Shown here: positions 1-5,058 of the stretch, in pieces
Numbering within the stretch: position 1 is the stretch's first letter
How the letters are laid out: each line of letters begins with the position of its first letter
Origin: Ruminiclostridium sp.
Lineage (GTDB): Bacteria > Bacillota > Clostridia > DSM-8532
Reading direction: 5' to 3'
DNA: 8,021 nt
Assembly: GCA_003535195.1 (NCBI GenBank)
Contig: DOHN01000154.1
Span: 987 to 9,007 of the forward strand
The notes under the pieces: model-generated
The model's input: only the letters and a program-made list of their open reading frames with translations
Told to the model about the DNA's origin: nothing
The model's database searches: none
Position numbers and translations under genes: made by a program

Positions 1-148
1 AATGGGCAGCTATCATGGCAAGCGCAGCTTTGATACCTTTACCCATTATAAGAGTATGGTGAAAAAATACACCTGGATTGATATGCCCATGAGATATTAC
101 CCCTATAACTCTAGAAATTTCAAGCTTATACGGTTCTTTTTAAGGTAA
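1..148 (+). CDS. Aldehyde dehydrogenase, C-terminal fragment (cut by window edge)
   Basis: The reading frame is open from the left edge (first full codon at base 2) to TAA at 146-148 and gives about 48 residues. The segment MGSYHGKRSFDTFTH, followed by a stretch with IDMPMRYYPY and a basic, hydrophobic end (KLIRFFLR), matches the C-terminus of class-3-type, fatty-aldehyde-like NAD(P)-dependent aldehyde dehydrogenases. In that family a G-M-G-x-Y-H-G-x-x-x-F-x-x-x-[ST]-H motif lies near the active-site end and an R-Y-P-P-Y motif follows. The enzyme oxidises aldehydes to carboxylates; the catalytic Cys and Glu lie outside the window. It reads towards the purine-riboswitch operon, which has its own promoter, so I see no sign of shared function. 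No clear intrinsic terminator follows its stop. Confidence 0.85.
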   Translation, partial: MGSYHGKRSFDTFTHYKSMVKKYTWIDMPMRYYPYNSRNFKLIRFFLR

Positions 149-165
149 CTGGATTTTTATTTCTA

Positions 166-194
166 TTGCTTTTAATAAAGGTCCATGTTATAAT
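166..194 (+). promoter_or_regulatory. Sigma-A-type promoter of the riboswitch operon
   Basis: The -35 box is TTGCTT (166-171), followed by a 17-bp spacer and a perfect -10 TATAAT (189-194) preceded by TGT, which makes an extended -10. Transcription should start near base 201, about 30 nt before the aptamer and 225 nt before the first start codon, as expected for a leader carrying a transcription-terminating riboswitch. The call is by eye from consensus. Confidence 0.8.
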
Positions 195-233
195 CGGTTC
201 GTAAAAAAAGTTGAAAATTGTTGAATGATGATA

Positions 234-301
234 ACCATATTAGTCCACAAATAGGGTGTGGAAGTTTCTACGTGGCAACCGTAAATTGCCTACGCTATGG
301 T
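234..301 (+). promoter_or_regulatory. Purine riboswitch aptamer, guanine class (variant)
   Basis: This is a three-way junction with the purine-riboswitch hallmarks. P1 is ACCATA (234-239) with TATGGT (296-301). P2 is TCCACA (244-249) with TGTGGA (257-262), loop AATAGGG. J2/3 is AAGTTTCTAC (262-271). P3 is GGCAA (274-278) with TTGCC (286-290), loop CCGTAAA, whose CC can kiss the GG of loop 2. In xpt numbering, U22, U47 and U51 are kept and position 74 is C (base 295), the guanine/hypoxanthine-type specificity base. Departures from consensus are A23 to U, U25 to G, C54-G72 replaced by G-C, A73 to G, and an extra T (291) in the 3' strand of P3. It lies directly upstream of a phosphoribosyltransferase and transporter operon, which suits a purine sensor. 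Confidence 0.88.
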
Positions 302-326
302 GTTCTTTTGTTTGTTGATTTTGGAC

Positions 327-346
327 TTCCATATTTTGTTATGGAA
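327..346 (+). other. Hairpin in riboswitch expression platform
   Basis: TTCCATA (327-333) and TATGGAA (340-346) form a perfect 7-bp stem with loop TTTTGT, between the aptamer and the terminator. Its 3' arm overlaps GAACAC (344-349), which can alternatively pair with GTGTTC (300-305) at the 3' edge of aptamer helix P1. It may therefore form only when P1 is closed. The role is inferred. Confidence 0.5.
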
Positions 347-369
347 CACATAATTACAAGCTGTTGCAA

Positions 370-400
370 GACAGGGAACACTAGGTTCACTGTCTTTTTT
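370..400 (+). terminator. Riboswitch-controlled intrinsic terminator
   Basis: GACAG (370-374) and GAAC (376-379) pair with GTTC (385-388) and CTGTC (390-394) across one G-A mismatch, with a five-base loop ACTAG, followed by six T residues (395-400). It ends 27 bases before the first start codon. The 5' arm and loop contain GAACAC (376-381), complementary to GTGTTC (300-305) that begins inside P1. This gives a simple OFF-switch model: ligand closes P1 and frees the terminator; without ligand the P1 3' strand invades the terminator arm. Confidence 0.85.
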
Positions 401-427
401 AATTTGGTTTAATAGGGGGTCAGGAGT

Positions 428-979
428 ATGAAGTACTATAGCTTAAAAGTTGCCGGTGTGGAGAGAAAACTGCCTATTATAAGAATCAGTGACACTCTTG
501 AAATTGCGAGCTTTGTCATTCTGGGGGATGCCGAACTGGTCGTTAACGCCGCTAAAGAGTTAAAGGAAAAAATCCCGGAAGTGGATTACCTTATTACTGC
601 CGAGGCTAAGGGGATTCCGCTTGTACAGGAGCTCGCCCGCCTTCTTGGCATGAAGCGTTATTTTGTCGCAAGGAAGAGCATAAAACCCTACATGTCCGAA
701 CCTTTTGTTACAGAGGTCTATTCCATTACCACCCAGGCCAAGCAGATTTTATGCCTGGAAAAGGAAGAAAGCGAATTGATCAAGGGTAAAAGGATTTTGA
801 TTGTAGACGATGTCATCAGCACCGGAGAGTCCATCAAGGCAATGGAATCCCTGGTGAAAAAGGCGGAAGGAAAAGTGGCCGGAAAGGCTGCTATTCTTGC
901 AGAAGGCGACTCTGCAAACCGAAAGGACATTATTTATCTGGAAAAACTCCCTGTATTTCCGGTCAAGCCCTCAAGATAA
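428..979 (+). CDS. Purine-type phosphoribosyltransferase (type I PRTase fold)
   Basis: This 183-residue protein should transfer ribose 5-phosphate from PRPP to a nitrogenous base, making a nucleotide in the cytoplasm. The PRPP-binding motif is VDDVISTGES (residues 126-135, two acidic residues followed by the T-G loop). The upstream PPi loop is EAKGIP (59-64), resembling adenine phosphoribosyltransferase and the PRTase-like half of the regulator PurR; a basic segment ARKSIKPYM (81-89) follows. Length fits stand-alone purine PRTases. ATG 428 is preceded by AGGGGG (414-419) at good distance; the AGGAG next to the ATG is too close to act alone. It is the first gene after a guanine-class riboswitch, supporting a purine or purine-like substrate. 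Base specificity (adenine, xanthine, guanine or an unusual base) cannot be told; a regulatory PRTase-like protein is a less likely alternative because the PRPP loop is intact. Confidence 0.82.
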   Translation: MKYYSLKVAGVERKLPIIRISDTLEIASFVILGDAELVVNAAKELKEKIPEVDYLITAEAKGIPLVQELARLLGMKRYFVARKSIKPYMSEPFVTEVYSITTQAKQILCLEKEESELIKGKRILIVDDVISTGESIKAMESLVKKAEGKVAGKAAILAEGDSANRKDIIYLEKLPVFPVKPSR

Positions 980-988
980 AATATGGTT

Positions 989-994
989 AGGAGA
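989..994 (+). promoter_or_regulatory. Ribosome binding site deciding the TTG start of the ECF ATPase
   Basis: AGGAGA lies seven bases before TTG 1002. The upstream in-frame ATG at 897 lies inside the phosphoribosyltransferase gene, and the 35 residues it would add show no ABC-family similarity. The ATPase homology begins right after the TTG (SFHVENISYKY). Confidence 0.8.
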
Positions 995-1001
995 TAATAC
1001 T

Positions 1002-2654
1002 TTGAGCTTTCATGTAGAGAACATCAGTTATAAATATAATGCCAAATCAGATTTTATTTTAAAAAACGTCAGTTTTGAGATAAAAGAAGCTCAGGTTACC
1101 GCTATCGTAGGCCCCAGCGGCTGCGGAAAGACAACCCTGGTGAGCATCCTCAGCGATGTCATTCCGACCCTTATGCCCGCAGGTGAGCTGGATGGTTCCT
1201 TTGACGCAGGAGATAAGGTTATTTCCGTTGTCAGCCAGTCGCCTGAAAATCAATTATTCGGTTACGGCGTGGAAGATGCTATTTCCTTTGGTATCGAGAA
1301 TATGGGCCTGGATAATAAGGAAATTGTCGAGCGTGTAGAATATGTGCTGGACCTTTTAAATATCCAGAACCTGAGAAAGCGGTCGGTGGCTACACTTTCA
1401 GGAGGGCAGCGCCAGGCTGTATGCATCGCTTCGGTATTGGCTATGCGCCCTGATATTCTAATCATGGATGAACCGGTCAGCTCCCTGGATCCCAACGGAA
1501 AAAAGATGATTCAATCTGTTTTGAAGCAATTGAGAGTAACCGGCCAATCCACCGTTATTGTGGATAATAATCTCGAATGGTTTGCCGATATTGTGGATCA
1601 CGTCATTGGCCTGGTGGATGGAGAAGTGGTCTTTGACGGTGATAAAAACGAGTTTTTCAGTAATTTTGAAATACAGGAAAGATTAGGGGTCACCATCCCG
1701 CAGGAAGTGGAAATCTATCGGGAGCTTTCCAAAAAGGTAAACGGATTGAATCCGTTTTATACCGTTGAAGAAGCCAAGGGAGCAATCGGCAGACTGATCC
1801 GGACAGGGGAATATGCCGAGAAACAGATGGACTTTTCTGTCTCCGAAGAAATTTTAACGGCCGAGGGGATCTGCAAGACTTTTCCGGACGGTTTCCATGC
1901 ATTGATAGACGTTGATGCAGGCTTTCGGAAGGGAAAAATCATTTCCATTATAGGTCAGAACGGATCGGGCAAAACCACTCTTGTGAAGACGCTTAACGGT
2001 CTTAACAAGCCTACCAAGGGCATTGTGAAATATAAAGGCATAGAGACCTCCGGAAAATCGGTGGCGCAGATCAGCAAGGACATCATTCTGGTTTTTCAGC
2101 ATCCGGAGCATATGCTGTTCGAAGAGAATGTCTACCGCGAGCTCACCTTCTGCGCGCGGGCTCAGGGCATTGAATTCAGCGAGGAAGAAGCGCTGGAAGT
2201 TTTAAAGCGCTATGAGCTGCTGGACAACAAGGATGATTTTCCGGTGAACTTGTCCATGGGCAAAAAACATTTACTGACCATTTTGTCGGTCCTGTTTTCC
2301 AGCGCAGGCGTTGTCATTCTCGATGAGCCCACGCTGGGCATGGATCTTTATATCAAAAACATGCTTGAGGATATTATCAGGAGGCTGGCCGAAAAAGGAA
2401 AAACGGTCATTATCATCAGCCATGAAATCTCCCTGGTCTTTAAAATATCGGATGAGATCCTTGTCCTCAATGAAGGCGTGAAGCTGGCCCAGGGCTCAAA
2501 GCGGGAACTGGCTGACAGGGATGACCTTTTTGATCAGATCAATATCGCCTTGCCGCCGGTGGTATTGCTATCAAAGTATTTTGGCTTTACGAATATTTGC
2601 TGTGATGTGGATTCCTTTGTACGGGAGATCTGCGGAAGAATGACAAAAAACTGA
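1002..2654 (+). CDS. ECF-type energy-coupling ATPase, two fused ABC domains
   Basis: This 550-residue cytoplasmic protein carries two ABC ATPase domains in tandem and should power an ECF (energy-coupling factor) vitamin-type importer with the T and S proteins encoded downstream. Domain 1 has Walker A GPSGCGKT (37-44), an ECF-style Q-loop SQSPENQLF (78-86), signature LSGGQ (132-136) and Walker B ILIMDEP (152-158). Domain 2 has Walker A GQNGSGKT (318-325), Q-loop FQHPEHMLF (365-373), Walker B VVILDEP (437-443) and switch histidine H474. Two oddities stand out. The H-loop position of domain 1 reads DNNLE, with Asn189 where His is expected, and the domain 2 signature reads LSMGK (417-421) instead of LSGGQ. 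The fused arrangement resembles Bacillus YkoD, the ATPase of the YkoEDC hydroxymethylpyrimidine/thiamine transporter, but the substrate here is set by the S protein. The gene starts 22 bases after the phosphoribosyltransferase stop. Confidence 0.92.
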   Translation: MSFHVENISYKYNAKSDFILKNVSFEIKEAQVTAIVGPSGCGKTTLVSILSDVIPTLMPAGELDGSFDAGDKVISVVSQSPENQLFGYGVEDAISFGIENMGLDNKEIVERVEYVLDLLNIQNLRKRSVATLSGGQRQAVCIASVLAMRPDILIMDEPVSSLDPNGKKMIQSVLKQLRVTGQSTVIVDNNLEWFADIVDHVIGLVDGEVVFDGDKNEFFSNFEIQERLGVTIPQEVEIYRELSKKVNGLNPFYTVEEAKGAIGRLIRTGEYAEKQMDFSVSEEILTAEGICKTFPDGFHALIDVDAGFRKGKIISIIGQNGSGKTTLVKTLNGLNKPTKGIVKYKGIETSGKSVAQISKDIILVFQHPEHMLFEENVYRELTFCARAQGIEFSEEEALEVLKRYELLDNKDDFPVNLSMGKKHLLTILSVLFSSAGVVILDEPTLGMDLYIKNMLEDIIRRLAEKGKTVIIISHEISLVFKISDEILVLNEGVKLAQGSKRELADRDDLFDQINIALPPVVLLSKYFGFTNICCDVDSFVREICGRMTKN

Positions 2655-2681
2655 CTGGTAAGTAAAGTATGGGGGATTGCA

Positions 2682-3497
2682 ATGGGTGATTTTTTACAAT
2701 ATGTTGAGATGGATTCTTTTTTACATAGATTGGATCCTCGCACCAAGTTTCTATTTTTTATCGTGATGTCAATCCTGACATCCTTTGTGAAAACCGGTGT
2801 CGCGTTATTATTCCTGTTTATTGTATTCACAGCCATATGGACCGCAGGCCATATCGGAAAGTACATGGTCGTGCTTTTGAAAAAGGTAAAGGTGCTGTTG
2901 CTGTTTATATTCCTGTTATGGCTTGTATTGGGAGCCTTCCGGATCAATGAAGGCCCGGTGATTTACAGGGCGGCTTTTTCACTTTTCGGCAGCAGCCATA
3001 CACTGAGCCTGGAATGGTTTGATCTGTACAAGGGCGCTGTATTTGCCATGAGAATATTTTTGATGATTTCTGCTTTTTACACCGTGATATTATCGACGAA
3101 TTTCAGTCAGATCATTTTGGGCCTTCGTTCATGGAATGTGCCCTATTCGGTGGCCTTTGGAATAGGACTGATATTCCAGATCATTCCGATGATTATCAAG
3201 GAATTCTCCACCATTATGGAAGCGCAAAGCTCCCGCGGCCTGGAGGTTGATAAATGCGGCGCTATTGCCAAAATGAAAAACTATGTTATCATTTCCCTGC
3301 CTCTTTTGTTCCGGGTGCTGGGAAAAGGCCATTCTATTTCATTGGCTATGCATTATTACAAGCTGAATTTCAAGGTAAAGCGGACCTCCTATAAAATGAT
3401 CAAGGCGACCTATGCCGATGCCGTTTTTGTAGGGGTCACAGTGCTGGCAACGGCTGTTACCACAGCTCTTCAGCTCATGTTTTATATTCCGTTATAA
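2682..3497 (+). CDS. ECF transporter T (transmembrane coupling) protein
   Basis: This 271-residue integral membrane protein links the ATPases to the substrate-binding S protein. The N-terminus FLHRLDPRTKF (13-23) is the typical EcfT/CbiQ opening (S-x-x-H-x-L-D-P-R-x-K). Hydrophobic stretches lie at about 22-50, 70-86, 115-137, 155-173 and 246-268. The first coupling motif AQSSRG (181-186) is present. At the expected second motif (A-M-E-A-R-G in typical members) the protein reads AMHYYKL (222-228), so the Arg-Gly pair is gone, although the following basic RTSY resembles the family. GGGGGAT (2671-2677) serves ATG 2682, 27 bases after the ATPase stop. It is similar in role to Bacillus YkoC. The family call is secure; full function depends on tolerance of the missing motif. 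Confidence 0.9.
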   Translation: MGDFLQYVEMDSFLHRLDPRTKFLFFIVMSILTSFVKTGVALLFLFIVFTAIWTAGHIGKYMVVLLKKVKVLLLFIFLLWLVLGAFRINEGPVIYRAAFSLFGSSHTLSLEWFDLYKGAVFAMRIFLMISAFYTVILSTNFSQIILGLRSWNVPYSVAFGIGLIFQIIPMIIKEFSTIMEAQSSRGLEVDKCGAIAKMKNYVIISLPLLFRVLGKGHSISLAMHYYKLNFKVKRTSYKMIKATYADAVFVGVTVLATAVTTALQLMFYIPL

Positions 3498-3523
3498 ATA
3501 TTTTAGGGAAAGAGGTTAAATCA

Positions 3524-4303
3524 ATGATTGCTAAATGGGAGAATCTCACCAGGGACGAAATTGCGGCTATTGATAAAAGTACGGCCATCGTACTCCTTCC
3601 CACGGCCGCTACAGAACAGCACGGGGCACACCTGCCTGTGGGTACCGATTCCATCATCCTGTCCACATTAATAGATAAGTTTATCGAGACGGAGACCTTC
3701 GATGACGGAACTCTGATTTTTGCCCCGCAGCTATGCATCGGCAAAAGCAATGAGCATATGGGATTTGCCGGGACTCTTACCTTCGGGACCCAAACTTATT
3801 ATTCAATGCTTCATGATATTGCCGGGGCTATTGCAAAAAGCGGCTTTAAAAAGCTTGTACTGTTCAATAGCCATGGCGGCAATTTCGATATGCTGAATAT
3901 GATCAGCCGTGACCTGAGAATTGATTTCGGCATGGAGGTCTTTGTTTTTGACTGGTGGTTCACCACCTTTTGGAACAAGGGTCTTGAAGGGCTGAAAGAA
4001 TCGGGCAAATATGGCGTATTCCACGCCTGTGAGCTGGAGACATCCCTGATGCTCCATGCCCGCCCCGAAACCGTGCATATGGAACTGGCGGTAGATGAAG
4101 ATCCGGTGGAATGCCTCCGGGACAATGATTTTGTAACTGTATTCGGACCTTATAATGTTGGCTGGAAGACAAGCGATGTAACTAAAAGCGGCGTTATAGG
4201 AGCCCCAACTTATGCCACTGCCGAAAAAGGCAAAAAGCTCTTTGAATACGCTGTAAAAGAGCTTAAAGATATCATATCTGCTTTTGCAAAAACAAATTAT
4301 TAG
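3524..4303 (+). CDS. Creatininase-family metal-dependent amidohydrolase
   Basis: This 259-residue protein of the creatininase/FAPy-deformylase family hydrolyses linear or cyclic amide bonds at a metal centre in the cytoplasm. Likely metal ligands are E31 and H33 in TEQHG, D42 in GTDS, H117 in NSHGGN, and E172 in HACELETS (167-174). In true creatininase the NGHYEN motif supplies a metal-binding Glu two residues after the His; here that position is Gly119, so creatinine is an unlikely substrate. Family relatives include ArfB, which deformylates a GTP-derived formamidopyrimidine, and MftE of mycofactocin synthesis. It sits between the T and S genes of an ECF importer and under a guanine-class riboswitch, which suggests it processes the imported compound. 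No signal peptide is visible. Family confident, substrate unknown. Confidence 0.88.
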   Translation: MIAKWENLTRDEIAAIDKSTAIVLLPTAATEQHGAHLPVGTDSIILSTLIDKFIETETFDDGTLIFAPQLCIGKSNEHMGFAGTLTFGTQTYYSMLHDIAGAIAKSGFKKLVLFNSHGGNFDMLNMISRDLRIDFGMEVFVFDWWFTTFWNKGLEGLKESGKYGVFHACELETSLMLHARPETVHMELAVDEDPVECLRDNDFVTVFGPYNVGWKTSDVTKSGVIGAPTYATAEKGKKLFEYAVKELKDIISAFAKTNY

Positions 4304-4310
4304 GAGGAGA
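4302..4310 (+). promoter_or_regulatory. Ribosome binding site deciding the S-protein start
   Basis: AGGAGGAGA overlaps the creatininase-family stop codon and lies six bases before ATG 4317. An in-frame ATG at 4284 inside the preceding gene has no such site and would add a charged, non-homologous N-terminus. Confidence 0.85.
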
Positions 4311-4316
4311 AACTTT

Positions 4317-4889
4317 ATGCCCCATGCACAAAAAAAACTTACCTTTGTAAACATCATTTTCTTCGCAATCTTCGGCGTTCTGACGGGTGTATTATGGGCT
4401 TACGGAAGCCCCATCCCACTGATTCCGGGGGCTGTGCATTTTAGAACCTTTGCCTTTATTATTCCAGTTATCGGATTTATCTTTGGACCTGTAACCGGAT
4501 TTTTTGCAGGTTATATCGGCACTCTTGTCTGGTCGCTGCTGGGCGGATATTTTATTGCACCCCATACCCTGCTGGCCGATGGAATCACCGTTGCGTTAAG
4601 TGCCGCACTTCCGGCATTCGTTATGATGAGAGGCGGAAAAACCCTGGAAGAATTGATGGCCAATAAGAAAAAGTTTATTTGGACTTCCCTGTTCTGGTCG
4701 GTGCTTTTCGGATGCCTTATGATTCTTGCCACCAGCCTTTCCCTGTCATTCTTTACTGGCATGGATTACTGGTATTGTGTGATCTGGATCGGTATCGCCG
4801 ACGTTGCACCCATTGCCCTGACACCTTTTGTTGTGCTTCTGCTGGCTCCCAGACTGGAAAGAATCCAAACCATCGTACCTAAAATATAA
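4317..4889 (+). CDS. ECF transporter S component (substrate-binding membrane protein)
   Basis: This 190-residue protein is very hydrophobic, with about six membrane segments (roughly 10-28, 45-58, 60-80, 85-104, 120-140, 155-181). This is the size and topology of ECF S components, which bind the vitamin-like substrate in the membrane and dock on the T protein. Helix 1 has small residues spaced as A17-x3-V21-x2-G24, comparable to the T-docking AxxxA-type face, and GPVTGFFAGYIGTLVW (57-72) is the Gly-rich loop-helix seen in many S families. A charged cytoplasmic loop lies at 105-119 (RGGKTLEELMANKKK). I do not recognise it as BioY, RibU, ThiT, FolT, QueT or PdxU, so the substrate is open; the operon argues for a purine-like or pyrimidine-amide compound. 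It is the last gene of the riboswitch operon, 13 bases after the amidohydrolase. Confidence 0.8.
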   Translation: MPHAQKKLTFVNIIFFAIFGVLTGVLWAYGSPIPLIPGAVHFRTFAFIIPVIGFIFGPVTGFFAGYIGTLVWSLLGGYFIAPHTLLADGITVALSAALPAFVMMRGGKTLEELMANKKKFIWTSLFWSVLFGCLMILATSLSLSFFTGMDYWYCVIWIGIADVAPIALTPFVVLLLAPRLERIQTIVPKI

Positions 4890-4904
4890 GCAAGAGCACT
4901 CTAT

Positions 4905-4937
4905 AAAAAAGCGTCTATCCGATCAGGGGGGATGCTT
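4905..4937 (-). terminator. Weak hairpin with minus-strand T-run (possible LysR terminator)
   Basis: AAGC (4909-4912) pairs with GCTT (4934-4937) and ATCC (4917-4920) with GGAT (4930-4933), with a bulge. On the minus strand the hairpin runs into TTTTTT (complement of 4905-4910). It lies about 85 bases past the LysR stop and could end that transcript. On the plus strand no T-run follows, so it is a poor terminator for the ECF operon. The stem is imperfect and the call is tentative. Confidence 0.35.
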
Positions 4938-5058
4938 AAGCTATATGGCCTGCAGGATACTGGCCGCCAACGGTTTTGGCGCCTACAATCTGGGCGGCGG
5001 GTACAGGCTTTATGAATCCGTCATCCATGAGAAAAAAATGAGGGACATGCTGCCATAA
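4921..5058 (+). pseudogene. Remnant of a rhodanese domain (CoA-disulfide-reductase-type C-terminus)
   Basis: An open frame ending at TAA 5056-5058 encodes about 45 residues with SYMACRILAANGF, then AYNLGGGYRLYE and a charged tail. This matches the last part of the rhodanese domain fused to the C-terminus of NADH-dependent CoA-disulfide-reductase-type flavoproteins (…C-x-x-G-x-R-x-Y-x-A-x-R-I-L…N-L-x-G-G-Y-x-x-Y). The catalytic Cys loop, the rest of the domain and the whole flavoprotein are missing. The residues just before the match (DQGGCL) look like a damaged Q-x-G-x-R motif. No start codon with a ribosome site precedes it. It probably survived a deletion or rearrangement, and its last 38 bases overlap the antisense end of the LysR gene. 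Confidence 0.7.

Noticed and set aside
234..301. Adenine-specific or preQ1-type riboswitch
   Set aside because: Base 74 is C, not U as in adenine aptamers, and the three-way junction with kissing loops is the purine class, not preQ1.
218..412. 64-residue open frame in the leader
   Set aside because: It covers the riboswitch aptamer and terminator, has no ribosome site and its composition is not protein-like.
897..1001. N-terminal extension of the ECF ATPase from ATG 897
   Set aside because: It lies inside the phosphoribosyltransferase gene, has no ABC similarity, and AGGAGA plus TTG 1002 gives a better start.
2534..2947. 137-residue minus-strand open frame
   Set aside because: It lies antisense to the end of the ATPase and the start of the T protein, both clearly real; there is no ribosome site or recognisable domain.
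4284..4316. Longer S-protein start at ATG 4284
   Set aside because: It lies within the previous gene without a ribosome site; AGGAGGAGA clearly serves ATG 4317.
3803..4357. 184-residue minus-strand open frame
   Set aside because: It is a shadow of the creatininase-family gene, whose motifs are intact on the plus strand.
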